DNA of 64,000 nt from Phallusia mammillata (taxonomy: Eukaryota; Chordata; Ascidiacea; Phlebobranchia; Ascidiidae): positions 177,238-241,237 of the forward strand of contig QLIY01000114.1 in assembly GCA_003260075.1 (NCBI GenBank), written 5' to 3'. Below are positions 10,047 through 31,508 of this stretch, in pieces. Position 1 is the first letter of the stretch; the number at the start of each line of letters is the position of its first letter. A program made the translations under genes and the position numbers. Under the pieces are notes generated by a model, which was not told the origin of the DNA, did not search any database, and saw nothing but the letters and a program-made list of their open reading frames with translations.

Positions 10047-12448
10047 CCCCTCTTAATTATAATGCAGCATTCACAACATAAAGCGCTGCTATCTACAAGG
10101 CACAAGCTACTTGGCTTAAAAAAACACACAAAACTCATTCACCTAAAGAATAGGTTCTCCATTTCCCGTTTGCAGATTTCAATACCAATACCTGCAATTT
10201 CGCACAAACCTGACTTTATAGCTTTGTTAACTTGTCAAATTCAACCTTTTGCACCCAGTTAGGAACACCTGTCTTACAGTAAAATATGGGTCAAATCATG
10301 GTAAATGTAGTCAAAAGGAATTGGCCTCAATGCTAAAGGACATATAAATATCACATTACAATTAATTACAAAACTCAATTTAATCCGAATTCTCTCAAAA
10401 ATATTTGCCTCTTTGGATTAAGCTTGTGAAGTAGCCTAGTTTTGTACAAAAGTTTATCTATACCCCCCCCCCTAATTACAAAACTCAATTTAATCCGAAT
10501 TCTCTCAAAAATATTTGCCTACTTGGATTTAGCTTGAGAAGTAGATTTAGCTTGAGAACCCAGTTTTGTACAAAAGTTTATCTATGTTGACCATTTATTC
10601 ACAGAGCGTTTTTATTCAAGTTTGGTAAAAATGATGTTTATTGTAAGAACTACATATTCGCCAATAGGCTACATTACACGAAAGCGGTCATAAAAACAAA
10701 AAAAGTTTTTGGTCGAAAAAGTCCCGCTCAGCTGTGAGCGACGAAGCGTGAAATGACGTCACGATTCTAGGCGTATAAAGCGCGCAGAATTTGGTGCAAA
10801 TGCAAGTAGATTTGGGTGTCTTGCCCCTTGCCCCCCCCCCGACGAAGCGTGAAATGACGTCACGATTCTAGGCGTATAAAGCGCGCAGGATTCGGTGCAA
10901 ATGCAAGTAGATTTGGTTGTCTTGCGCCAAATAATAGTCGATTAAGTGAACATCGGGTTTTGAGTACTAGGTAAAAGCGTAATATGTGGTTATGCAATAT
11001 TATTTCGGTAAATCGCATTGTGTTATCACGCCAACAGGTGTTATATATGCTATGACAATTATTTTCAAACATGTAAGTTGTCTAAATACTTGTTCGGTAT
11101 TTTCTGCCAGATAAGGAATGCAGCCAGATATTATTTGTTTTAAATCATTAGTAAAAACCTAAAAAGTAAACGTAGTTTATGCACGAGAATGTAACGTACT
11201 TCACTAGTAAAGCAAAACGTAAAAATTCATAATGCCTAATGTGGCTAAAAAGATGGCCGTACCTAGGGCAGGGCTACTCAATTAGTTTTGCCAAGGGTCC
11301 AGATGGAAAAGGTAAGAATTACTAAAGGTCCGGACACTTCTGTCGAAAATGCAAATACAAGAGAAGTTAGCCAGTTTGAGTTATAGCTAACGGGGAGAAT
11401 CGCGGTCCAAGCCCCCCCCCCTTTAACCCCTCTTAATTATAATGCAGCATTCACAACATAAAGCGCTGCCATCTGCAACCTACTTGGCTTGGAATACCAT
11501 ACAAAATACCTTCCACCTAAAGCATAGGTTCTCCATTTCCCGTTTGACTGTTTGCAGATTTCAATACCAATACCTGCAATTTCGCACAAGCCTGACTTTA
11601 TAGCTTCGTTAATTTAACCCTTTGCATCCAGTTAGGTACACCTGTCTTACAGTAAAATATGGGTCAAATCATGGTAAATGCAGCCAAAAGGAATTGGCCT
11701 CAATGCTAAAGGACATATGAATATCACATTACAATTAATTACAAAACTCAATTTAATCCGAATTCTCTCAAAAATATTTGCCTCTTTGGATTAAGCTTGT
11801 GAAGTAGCCTAGTTTTGTACAAAAGTTTATCTATATTGACCATTTATTCACAGAGCGTTTTTATTCAAGTTTGGTGAAAATGATGTTTANAAGTTTGGTA
11901 AAAATGATGTTTATTGTAAGAACTACATATTCGCCAAATTACACGAGAGCGGTCATAAAAACGAAAAAGTTTTTGGTCGAAAAAGTCTCGTTCAGCTGTG
12001 AGCGACGAAGCGTGAAGTGACGTCACGATTCTAGGCGTATAAAGCGCGCAGAATTTGGTGCAAATCCAAGTAGATTTGGGTGTCTTGCGCCTTGTAATAG
12101 TCGATTAAGTGAATATCGGGTTTTGAGCACTAGGTAAAAGCGTAAGATGTGGTTATGCAACATTATTTCGGTAAATCGCAATGTGTTAACACGCCAACAG
12201 GTGTTATATATGCTATGACAATTATTTTCAAACATTGTCTAAAATGTAAGTTGTCTAAATACTTGTTCGGTATTTTCTGCCAGATAAGGAGTGCAGCCAG
12301 ATATTATTTGTTTTAATTCATTAGTAAAAACCTGAAAAGTAAACGTAGTTTATGCACGAGAATGTAACGTACTTCACTAGTAAAGCAAATCGTAAAAATT
12401 CATAATGCCTAATGTGGCTAAAAATATGGCCGTACATAGGGCAGGGCA
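10047..12448. repeat. Long tandem-like repeat (10047-11411 and 11423-12448)
   Basis: Two copies at an offset of about 1.38 kb both begin taacccctcttaattataa. They are clearly homologous along most of their length but more diverged (indels, substitutions) than most C-run pairs in the window. Copy 1 has internal C-run joins at 10463-10472 and 10831-10840, copy 2 an N at 11890 with a 20-bp repeat on each side. A hAT-like word (cagggctactcaattag) begins near 11269. No open frame of note. Confidence 0.65.
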
Positions 12449-12465
12449 CCCCCCCCCCCCCCCCC

Positions 12466-13072
12466 TGGTTCCCAACCGCCGGTCCGCGTGAATAGTTTGC
12501 CTGTCCGCAAATTATCTTCATTTATGCCAAGCTACTTTTTAAAATGGAATGATAGGCCTACTGCAAGATTGTAGGTACCTGCCAAACTCATTTTAACCTT
12601 TGCTGTAAAACTGGGGTATAGCTCTCCACTCTTGATACCCGCAAAGTTGTTTCGTAAAGTTTTTGTGGCGTTTATGATTGTTTTGTCATAAACTGCGTCT
12701 AGCATTCAACGTTTGAGTTGAGTTGTTTGCCGCTTGGTTGTAATTTTTCGTCCTTGATACTTAGGCTATGACTGAATCTTGCATTATGTTGTGCAAGATT
12801 TGTCTGTTACATTCACTATAAATGTCTGTTACATTCACTATAAGCTTATAATCTTACGATCTTTTGTTGCCGGTCTGTATATTTCTTTACTTTTTTTCGG
12901 TCCCATGGCGTAGAAAGGTTGGGAACCACTGATACAAAGCACGGGTGCACAACCTACGCTCGTTATAGATATATTAAGGGCTGACAAACTCGCGACCCAC
13001 GAAGCCCTCCAATGCGGCCCACGAACACTCAACAACAATTGTTTTGTCAGATTTTTATCTATTTATAATAAT

Positions 13073-13131
<59 letters not shown>

Positions 13132-15990
13132 GAAATTAATTAAACACATATTTACAGAAATTTAATTTTTAAATAAAAATTCAAGTGCTATGAATAGAAA
13201 TAATAGTAATTAAACCGTTTCTCAAAGCGTTAAGTATTAGTCAAGTGTGCGCAACCTGCGGCCACAGAGACGAGTTTGTACGGCCGTGATCATTTCCATG
13301 AAATATACGTAGTGGCAGCCGTGGCGTAATTGAAACTCCTTTGCTAAAAAAAAGATTTTTAAACTGCTCTAAACAGATTTTGTGTTACTGAAAATAGTAT
13401 TACCAGCCTAGTAGCCATATGGGTCAAACTTTTTGGCGCCTATTCAAACTTTTTGGTGCCTAAACAACACCAACAAAAGAGCTAGAGGCTTTTTACTAAA
13501 TAGTATAGGGACTGAAATTTAAATATTTTTCGAATAAAAGTCTCTTATTTTGCTTTTCCAACTTGATTTTGAGTATTGTTCAGAATTTCCTCGATGCGCA
13601 GTCAGGCGTAACCTGCAAAACAATTTCACAACGTTTCAATTAAATTCTCGAAATATTCAAGTTTCAGATAGCCTAATTATTGCTAGTAAGTTATCTACAA
13701 TTAAACAAACTTCCATTAAAATCAATGAGCTATTGCTGCCAGGCATAGTTTCAAGTTTATAGAGCTCTTCTGGCAAATGTATTTTTATTCCGAAGTTTTT
13801 TTTTAGTTCCACAAAATGTTTTTAAAGCAGTTTGAAAATCAAAATATCAGCAATAAGAGTTTTTATTTACGTCACGGTCGCCAATACATTTATTTTGGTA
13901 TTCATGTTTACGGCCGCAATATTCGTCGATACGGCCGAATGTGGCCCCTTCGCCTGCAGGTTATGCACTCCTGCTGTAAAGCAACAAGTCATGCCAACCG
14001 AATGTCAAATCGTTAATATTTTAGTTAATTTTGCACCTAAAAATTTGCAAAACACCTATTATGTGACGTAAGTCTATTTCGCTTTGCAACCATGACGTCA
14101 CATGACCCGAAAACGCCGGGGTTCGTACTTAAACAAAATAATAGAAAAGCAAAACGTAAAAAGTCATAATGCCTAAAGTAGCTAAAAATATAGCAGCACC
14201 TAGGGCAGGGGTGGCCAGACTTTTTTACCAGAGGGCCATATTTGCAACTGTCTTGGAGGACCGGATTAAATGAGATTTACGTAAGGCTATGTTAGCTACT
14301 TACGTCATGGTTGGCTGACTGTTCTAAAACATAACGCTGCAAGGGCATTTATTCTAAAGTAACAACGCTTGCCACAAGCTACTGCTATTAGCAGCCAGCG
14401 CTGTTGCACTGCTTGTTCACAGTGGTAAATATGGTGCTTGGAAAAAACCCAGGTAAGGTGTTTGGCGGGCCGGATGAAACAGGACTGGGGGCCGGACGGC
14501 CGGTCAGCGTGAATAGTTTTCCGGTCCGCAAATTATCTCAATTTATGACATGCTACTTTTTAAAATGGAATAATAAGTAGGCCTACTGCAAAATTGTAGG
14601 TACCTGCGAAATTCATTTTAACCTTTACTGTAAAACTGAGGTATAGCTCTCCACTGTTGATACATGCAAAGTTGTTTAATAAAGTTTTGTGGCGTTTATG
14701 GTTATTTTGTCATAAACTGCGTCTAGCATTCAGCATTTGAGTTGAGTTGATTACCGCTTGGTTGTAATATTTAGTCGTAAATACATAGACTATGATTGCA
14801 TCTTGCATTATGTTGTGCACGATTTGTCTGTTACGTTACTATAAAATTCTGTTACATTCACTATGTGATCATCTATGAAATATATGTAGTTGCGGACGTG
14901 ATGTAATTAAAGCTCCTTTGCCAAAAATTTTGATTTTTAAACTGCTCTAAACAGATTTTGTGTTACTAAAAATATTATTACCAGCCTATAGTAGCCATAT
15001 GGGTCAAACTTTTTGGNGCTTGTTGCAAAACTTACACGCATTGATTTAGTATGATTTATTTCGATCAATTATTCTCTGGAAAACTTGTTTAAATAGTCAA
15101 CCACTTTCTTAATTTTGATATTTGACTTTTTCAACCACAGTAATAAGCACGCTCAAACAACTTATATTTATCAACGTTGAAATACGATACAAATATGACC
15201 ATAAGTGAGTTAGGCCAGAATCAAGCCCGTTTTGTATAAACTTAAGCCCAAAAGTGAAAACGCTCCAATAAGATAAATGTTTTCCGCCACAATCTAACTG
15301 TTTGAACAATTGCCCCCCCCCCAACATCGGTAATATTGAAAGAAAAACAAGTAAACATTAAGTGGCCGTTGGTGAACTAAGTATCTGCGATGCGGCCATC
15401 AAAGCGAAACGGTTGTGCACCCCTGATCTAATAGCATGGAAACGAAAGTCTAACATGAATTATACAACTACTAAACACTAATTTAAAATAGCTGCAAAAA
15501 TAACCATCGAACTATATTAGGCGATTTTATGATTATTGCGCACAAAAAAGGTTGCAGGCCCATACACTACAATTAATAACATATGATGCCTTGTCTAGTC
15601 GGCTATGATTGTTTACACATGACAAAATCGACTTAATTATTCTTTTTCTTTAAAGAGAATATCCCCCCCCCCCAGTAGGTAATTGACGGTTTTTGGTTAA
15701 ATAAGTATCTGCGATGCGGCCATCATAGGGAAAAGGCTGTGCACCCCTGATCTAATAGCATGGAAACGAAAGTCTAACTTGAATTATACAACTACTAAAC
15801 ACTAATTTAAAACCGCTGCAGAAATAACTAGCGTACTATATTAGGCGATTTTATGATTAGGGCGCACAATAAAAAGGTTGCAGGCCCATACACTATAACA
15901 AATACCATAAGATACCTTGTCCAGTCAGCTATGATCGTTTGCACATGACAAAATCGACCTAATTATTATTTCTCTTTGAAGAGAATATTT
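12466..15990. other. Intergenic repeat-rich region upstream of the ficolin-like gene
   Basis: Contains a 56-C gap-like run (13074-13129), the paralogous block 13455-14150, a hAT-like start (caggggtggccagac at about 14207), an N at 15017, and two allelic copies of the proximal upstream region (15330-15650 and 15674-15990, joined by the C-run 15663-15673). The words ttgtgcacccctg (15411) and ctgtgcacccctg (15737) are right ends of the same hAT family as 8896-9271. I see no coding exon. The promoter of the downstream gene must lie at the right end, but I cannot define it. Confidence 0.5.
13074..13129. other. 56-C run (probable filled gap)
   Basis: Uninterrupted C, no flanking duplicate copy; intergenic. 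Confidence 0.7.
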
Positions 15991-15996
15991 TAAAAC

Positions 15997-18909
<2,913 letters not shown>

Positions 18910-19003
18910 AACCTTTTTTTGGATGATACAAAATAACATTTACAATTATTACCACTATACTCATTGTAAATATAACAAATAATTGTCAAAGAATCGCATT
19001 ATT

Positions 19004-19009
19004 AATAAA
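19004..19009 (+). terminator. Polyadenylation signal AATAAA
   Basis: Canonical AATAAA about 95 bases after the stop of the ficolin-like gene, in a 3' UTR block (tcgcattattaataaa) conserved after the other FBG last exons (27680-27705 and 28408-28430). Confidence 0.75.
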
Positions 19010-19038
19010 AAAACAACAATACAATTGGTTTTCTACTA

Positions 19039-19571
19039 TTCGATACTATGCCACCCTTTGGGACCGTGAGAAAGTGGCGTTGTAGCGAGGGTGGCATAAG
19101 AGCGAGGGTTGGTTGTAAAAATAGCCTTGTGACATGACCATGTACTTGTTGTACGATTGCAATTTATTACAATATACAGTATAAGGTACAGTATGCAGTA
19201 TAATTCATTACAAAAAACGGATACATCCTGCATAGAACAAACAGGATCTGTTAGTTTTGTCGTGACACAAGCACAGAACGGCATTTACATAACTCGCTGC
19301 AAAGCCGTGAAACACCTTAACATGACCACGTTTGTTTACTCAACGATTTGTTTTTCATGTTTTCTCTGTTTTATCATGAGCTCAAACCGAAAATTGTCAA
19401 TTTTCAATCCCGAACCAGACCGTTAATACAGTAATGCTGTACTCTCATGTGTCATAGTATCAAGGGTAAGGGGTGGCATAGTAAATATATTTTCTATTGA
19501 ACTTAGTTGGTGACGATCAAATGTGGTATATTAGCGAGGGTGGAATAATATCAAGGTGGCATACTATCGAA
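19039..19571. mobile_element. Inverted-repeat element built from GGTGGCATA words
   Basis: Imperfect 17-bp terminal inverted repeat, TTCGATACTATGCCACC at 19039-19055 against GGTGGCATACTATCGAA at 19555-19571 (one mismatch). Internally, gagggtggcata-like words repeat near 19085, 19460 and 19535. The right end continues gtttgactgtagt, reminiscent of Tc1/mariner-like ends. No transposase. Classified only as a MITE-like element. Confidence 0.5.
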
Positions 19572-20581
19572 GTTTGACTGTAGTGGGAAAAAGTTATTGC
19601 AGCTTTTTCTCGCAGCAATTTTTCTTCGTTCTTGTTTAGTTGTACCCAATGAGAATTAATCACAGCTCGTTTTTCAACTCGTTTTTTTGCACGCAATCCT
19701 CTAAACGTCAAACACTTTCGTTTTTCAAAGTTTCGCCCGCGTACTCTTACGAATATAACGCCACGGGACGATGCATACTTGGACGTTAGTGTAACAAACC
19801 ACCCGAACAAATCATCTCATCATCAAAAGAACCTGGTCTAGCGTTAACAATGATATCGTGCAGCGAATCGCATCAAATTGTAGCACCGGACGCAGCATGT
19901 ATACATCACGCTTTAACTACCCATTTCCGTTATCTTGCAGTTGTATAAAGTAGGGCTTACGGAAAAGCCCAGAGTTTAGAAACCACGTTGAGTCACACAG
20001 TTTAATTGTAAGGTTTCGATAGTCGCGCCTTCGTTGGCCGAACTTCTAATGGAAAATAATTAGTTTAGGCGCAAAGCAGATGAAACCTAAAAGCTTGTAA
20101 CAAGTCAGTTTACAATGCATTTTCTAGATCAACTAATAGTAACAGAGTGTAGTTTCTATACGACAGCACCATAAAGTATTTATCGAACAGCAGCACTTAT
20201 ATAAGCTATTGCTGCCAGGCATAATATCAAGTTTGTGGAGCTCTTCTGTGAAGACGTCCTGTATACGACGTCGAAACGTCGGAATAAAGTTACATTTGCC
20301 AGAAGAGCTCAGCAGCACTTACTCTGCTATTTGCATGATTCCTACATTTCAATGTCGTTTTGTTAAAAGGTAAACATACATGCAGTATATACGAGCGTAG
20401 CCTGAAATTTTATTACCGAATAATTCCGTGAGGTCTACATAAGATGCTTACAACTAACAATCGCAGAATTAGCTTTCTTTTCCAAAATGTGCCCTTAGTT
20501 AGACTATTTTACCAATAAATATCAGTCGGAAATCTTTTGTTAATCCAAAGATATACACATCTGGTTATAGATTACAGGTAG
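19572..20581. other. Intergenic between the two plus-strand FBG genes
   Basis: Holds a Penelope-like terminal remnant (20215-20310, with gacgtcgaaacgtcgg and ttgccagaagagctc) and presumably the promoter of the LCCL gene. No exon seen. Confidence 0.45.
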
Positions 20582-26290
<5,709 letters not shown>

Positions 26291-26336
26291 AACGTTTTTC
26301 AAAGATACAAAATAACATTTCTTATCATTACCACTA

Positions 26337-27646
26337 TGGTTGNNNNNNNNNNNNNNNNNNNNNNNNNNNNNNNNNNNNNNNNNNNNNNNNNNNNNNNNNN
26401 NNNNNNNNNNNNNNNNNNNNNNNNNNNNNNNNNNNNNNNNNNNNNNNNNNNNNNNNNNNNNNNNNNNNNNNNNNNNNNNNNNNNNNNNNNNNNNNNNNAG
26501 ACTAATGTTTATATTTCCGTTTCTATGGTAGTCATAAGTTATTTTCAGCCATTTTTCGGGTTCCAGAAAGATCTAACAGTAAACATAGTATTTATTCCCT
26601 TATGACACATATTTCCGTCGGGATTTTCAGTGTTTCCGCAGTTGTGTTTCGTGTAGAACGCGTCGTTTCCACCCTGTGTAAAAAGCATATGGTGTTCACT
26701 AAAAGGCGCTATTGCACTATAAATTACATGGCTACCTTAAAATAAATAATAAAAGTAATATGAGAAAAAGAATTCGTACACCGGCCAATGTTTCGCATTG
26801 TATATAAGCGTGGACTTTGATGTTTTCGGCATTCTATTTTTGGCTTCTATTTTGTGGTTTCTATCTCACTGCTATTGTTACTAGCTGATCAAGAGCTAAT
26901 CTGACGATATCGCCTAAAGCAAATATTCAAGAAATACAGAGTGTTAATACACTCTGTGTGTGCCTAATATTTGAGATAGTGCAATGAACCGCGCTAATAT
27001 AAGAGGATCAATTCGACGTAGGTCCATCAGGTTCGCAAGACTTGNTTAGGGGATCGATTCGACGTAGGTCCGCCAGGTTCGCAAGACTTTCTAACTATTC
27101 CAGACATCATAGACAAGCTATAAACCGAGAAGAAGACGAGGAAGAAATTAACCGTGTCCACAGGCGTACACTGAAGCTATCTGCTGTTGCTAAACGTGAG
27201 ATCAATCGTTTGACTGTGGTTCAGTACGCAGTCCCAACCTTTGTTTGGAATTCTAATTTTGGAGAGTTTAGCTTGAAGTTCAAGCCTTGTGCTTTGGAGA
27301 AAGAGATATCTCTAACCGAATTCATAGGCGACAGTGATCAATTTCTAGCCGAAGGACTACGACGACGTTTGCAAGGAATAAGGTGCAAAATCTTCCAAGG
27401 AATAATCGTAAGCACAGATTTCGATCAGGCCAGTTTTGGTGACAACCCGACCGCACTAAATGAGGCAGTGAGATTCTATCAACGGGTCAACCGTGAACAA
27501 CTCAATTGGATCGCTCTAACGCACGCAGCACCTTCAAGGCCATTATGGTCACGTCCTGAGGAAAACGAATCTTCCGTTATCAACCTATCTATTCCCTTGA
27601 GACACCATACTTGCCGCCTAACGGGCTCCAGAGAAGGTGGTGCTTC
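26337..27646 (+). mobile_element. 1.3-kb insertion in the 3' UTR of the chimeric FBG gene, carrying an unidentified ORF
   Basis: The 3' UTR shared with the other FBG genes is interrupted after ACCACTA (26330-26336) and resumes after a second ACCACTA (27647-27653). The empty-site version, attaccactatactcattg, is seen at 18946-18966. This suggests an insertion with a 7-bp target duplication. It contains a 156-N gap (26343-26498) and an open frame to 27665 that probably starts at ATG 26984 once a 32-bp repeat around the N at 27045 is collapsed. The product is rich in Arg/Glu (RRSARFARLSNYSRHHRQ...) and I recognise no family. The frame runs out into flanking UTR before its stop, so the element may be truncated. 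It could instead be a misassembly. Confidence 0.5.
26343..26498. other. Assembly gap of N
   Basis: 156 N bases inside the 3' UTR insertion. Confidence 0.99.
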
Positions 27647-27710
27647 ACCACTACACTCATTGTAAATAAGACAAAAACATGCGAATCGCATTAATAAAAA
27701 AGACTACATA
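27647..27710 (+). terminator. Displaced 3' UTR end with polyadenylation signal
   Basis: Sequence cactcattgtaaataagac and, further on, cgcattaataaaa matches the UTR ends at 18957-19010. It is probably the original end of the 20582-26290 transcript, now about 1.3 kb downstream. Confidence 0.5.
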
Positions 27711-27949
27711 ATTGGTTTTTTACTTTTTGTCAGAGAATCCAACATACAAAACCTAGACTGAACAGAATTAACCAGTGTACACATTTCACCATTTTTTGGC
27801 ATCTCCAGATCCTGAATAACAAACACAAACATGATGAAAAAGCGATAACAGAGTATAAGTTACCAGTTGTGCAATCAACTGTCCTTGTACTTAAACATGT
27901 TACCTACATGTGTCAAATCCCCCTGTACATGATGCTTATAAAGATGGGC

Positions 27950-29250
27950 CTAAAAAGACATTTTTGAACATAAAAACATGTCCATTCCACAAATAATGAT
28001 AGAACTTTATAAAAATTTCTGTAAAAAAGCAAAAAGTTATAAAACACAATTTGGTTCCAGTTTTGGTCTTTCCACTGGCCTTGTGTGTCACAAAAAACTG
28101 CAAATAACAAATAAACAGTTCAGTAAGTTGAATTAGAACAGAATAACCACAATATTAACTTTGTATTGATGATCAGATAGTAACTGTGTTATGATCACTT
28201 TACAAAGTCTTAAATAAAACCCCCCCCCCATTGTTACGTATCTAAACTCAACGCTGAATGGGGAAGATCCTTAGGTCAAAACATGTTCTGGACAAGCTGG
28301 AAAGGGCATGAAGCGATCAAACAATCAACAATGAAGATCAAATGTGAATGAAACTTTTTTAATTGATACAAATAACAATTCCCATCATTATCACTAGGCC
28401 TCAACGATTCGCATTATTAATAAAAACTGCGCAATTGGTTTTCCACCGGTGCTGACACAAGTCAGTGTAGCTTTTTCTCGCAGCAAGTTCTACCCAAGGA
28501 GAATTAAACACAGCAGCAGTTATGTTGCTCGCGATCTATTAAATGTAAAAAACGTCCACGCTTTTGGGACAACGTTGTAAAAATATAGTCACAAACAAGC
28601 GAAAACAGACAGGAATCCAAAAAAGCGTTCTACTTTGAGGCGAAATGGAAATTCAAGCAACGTGATGCATCGAATGGTTTATGAAAGCAACGTTTAGGTT
28701 TGTCATAAACAAAATACTATGGTATAAGAATTACTTACCAAGTAACCAAACATCGCTTGAAAATACATTTTTTTACCTGCAATGAGTAAAGGTGTAGATA
28801 AAAAGTCATCAGCATTAGAAAATTTTACATCTTAATTTGCAGCAAAAGGCTTCTTTTAGGTTTTGATTAATATGCTATTATAGATGTTGAGAAGGTTTTG
28901 TGGGTAATTGTCACATAAACATGCTCGTTCACTGAATAACTTTTGAAATTGTTGGTTAATCTGTAAAAATTCCGGGGAAAGACATTTTTTGAACATAAAA
29001 ACATGTCCATTCCGCAAATAATTATAGAACTTTATGAAAATTTCTGTAAAAAAGCAAAAAGTTATAAAACACAATTTGAAACCAGTTTTGGTCTTTCGAC
29101 TGGCCTTGTGTGTCAGAAAAAACTGCAAATAACAAATAAACAGTTCAGTAAGTTGAATTAGAACAGAACAACCACAATATTAACTTTGTTTTGATGATCG
29201 GATAGTAACTGTGTTATGATCACTTTACAAAGTCTTAAATAAATAACTGT
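27950..29250. repeat. Duplicated AT-rich block (27950-28219 and 28970-29245)
   Basis: Two copies sharing cataaaaacatgtccattcc and about 270 bases more, with the C-run 28220-28229 at the end of the first. Read on the minus strand they contain AG-bordered, partly open stretches, but these have stops in one copy and no family that I recognise, so no gene is called. Confidence 0.55.
28241..28351 (+). pseudogene. Last-exon fragment of another FBG gene
   Basis: Starts immediately after a C-run and reads SKLNAEWGRSLGQNMFWTSW, KGHEAIKQSTMKIKCE, stop, followed by the FBG-family 3' UTR with a polyadenylation signal near 28420. It differs at many residues from the last exons at 18720 and 26104, so it is a distinct FBG locus (or strongly diverged allele) whose upstream exons are missing from the assembly. 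Confidence 0.75.
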
Positions 29251-31445
29251 TTCAATGCAAATCCTTTAAACAGTAAAAAATAGTACTATAAAAATACCTT
29301 ACTGTTTTAAACTGTGTTTATGGCAAATGATATATAATAATATGCATTCCCATAATCATATAAATATTCCATTATGGTCATCACAACCGAACTTTTGCAT
29401 AGATTTTGCTGTCACCAAACATGCATGTGGTTGACTTGTGTCCTGTTATAGCTGGAAGTGATAAATCTATGACAAAAATTAAGTTGGTGTAATGGTACAT
29501 CAAACCTATATCAAAATGCTTGCAATTAGTTTTGTTATTATATCCTTCCTACTACAGTAGTTGTTACATGCAGCAGGTCTGAAATTTTCAGTCCACATCT
29601 TAATCATTGTCAATGTAAGTTGTTTCTTCTTGCAGGCCTGATTTAGCTAAAACAGTTTAACACTAAAATGCAATTTACACATTTATGTATGGTTATGTTT
29701 AAGCCAAAGTTAGAAAAGATAAGTAGAGGCAGAGCTAGTGTCCAGAAACAGCAATCCAGGAGTAAAAATTCATAACTCTGTTTCCAAATGGAACAGTCCC
29801 CCCCCCCCACATCTTAATCATTGTCAATGTAAGTTGTTTCTTCTTGCAGGCCTGAGCTCACTGAGCTAAAACAGTTTAACACTAAAATGCAATTTACATA
29901 TTTATGTATGGTTATGTTTAAGCCAAAGTTAGAAAACATAAGTAGAGGCAGAGCTAGTGTCCAGAAACAGCAATCCAAAAGTACAAATTCATAACTCTGT
30001 TTCCAAATGGAACAGGTAATTTTATCTTGTATGTTAAAGGTTAGTAAAATAGTAAAAAAATGATGATTTAAATTGTGTTTACATTTTATACGCTTCGACG
30101 ATAAACAGCAACCAAACAATGTTATAAAACAAACGTTTGTTTTCCTTTCTCATTTTCTGATTATCTGATCTTATTAAACAGATCTACTGTCCTTACCTAG
30201 TTGCTAACATTACGTGTCATAAACGAGTACAAAGTTACTGTAGTATTCATTATGCTAACAAATCATCTCTTTATCTCAACTATTATTTTATAGGTTAACA
30301 TTTAAAACGTGATTGTTTTAAAGTAGCGCGATGGGCACTCATGCATACCCTACATCTTAATTTCACATCGACCCCAAACGTTTCACATCGAAACACATCA
30401 CCAAAAAATATCTTTGCCAGTTTTTGTCGCATTAAATAGTAACGACGAATTTAACAACTGTATCTGCCTATTATGTTTACACTAAATTATTGTTACCCCC
30501 CCCCCCTCATTTTCTGATTATCTGATCTTATTAAACAGATCTACTGTCCTTACTTAGTTGCTAATATTACGTGTCATAAACGCGTACAAAGTTACTGTAG
30601 TAAAACCTATTCATTATGCTAACAAATCATCTCTTATCTCAACTATTTCTTCATAGGTTAAAACAACTAAAACGTGATTGTTTTAAAGTAGCGCGATGGG
30701 CACTCATGCATACCCTACATCTTAATTTCACATCGACCCAAAAAATTTCACGTCGAAACACATCACCAAACAATATCTTTACCAGTTTTTGTCGCATTAA
30801 ATAGTAACGACGAATTTAACAACAGTATCTGCCTGTTATGTTTACACTAAATTATTGTTAGCCTATATCTTTTAAGTCAAAGATTTTTTAGGGATGCTTG
30901 CAAAAACAGTTCATGACATTATACTAATCCTAAGTAATTCAAAAATGAATACTGTATTTTTTTAATACGATGCAAAGAAGTTCTCAGATTATTTCTTTAA
31001 ATCAACTGATAACAAAGTTTAGTGACAGACTTAGTTTTACTAGATGTTACATTTTGGTTCTCTAGTTTTGTCAATTAGGCTACAATTGACTTCACTTTGG
31101 TTCCCAAGCAGTTGCTTGGCCATTGTGAGCGAGTTGCGTATGTGCTGTGTGCCCAGTTTGGACATAGCGCAGACTAGGTGATGAGGCATTTTTTATCCTG
31201 TCACTTCCAGCAACATGGAGTGCTGCAGCTTACAATTGATCTTGTCAACAACATCACTTTTGGCCTTTTCGCAATAATGTTTCATTTGAAATATTATGTA
31301 AAGTGTGACAAAAATAGTCCCTCGAGGAAAATTGAGATTAAAAATTAAATTAATGATGTTTTTAACCTGTATAATAAAGTCACTAAAACTGTCTTGCTGG
31401 ACCTCATGAATAAGAACCACAACCAACATCGGAAAGTAAAATGTG
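28352..31445. other. Intergenic between the FBG cluster and the SCO-spondin-like gene
   Basis: AT-rich, with two more duplicated blocks around C-runs (29590-29798 and 29809-30020; 30150-30495 and 30507-30850). Minus-strand open stretches exist (for example ending GLQEETTYIDND near 29814), but exon borders and family are unclear, so nothing is called. Confidence 0.45.
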
Positions 31446-31451
31446 TTTATT
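31446..31451 (-). terminator. Polyadenylation signal of the SCO-spondin-like gene
   Basis: AATAAA on the minus strand (TTTATT at 31446-31451), about 60 bases past the stop; an ATTAAA variant is nearer, at 31493-31498. Confidence 0.6.
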
Positions 31452-31508
31452 GTACAAGTATATTTGTAACACAATGAAGGCACATACAATCCTTTAATAT
31501 ATTTTAGT

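Noticed and set aside
13832-14071. Short plus-strand frames with similar counterpart at 9132-9392
   Set aside because: They translate a dispersed repeat (TVANTFILV-type reading of hAT-flanking sequence); no splice or codon evidence.
29814-30119. Minus-strand 101-codon open frame ending TTYIDND
   Set aside because: It lies in a C-run duplicated AT-rich block; an alternative frame is equally open in the other copy, and no family is recognised.
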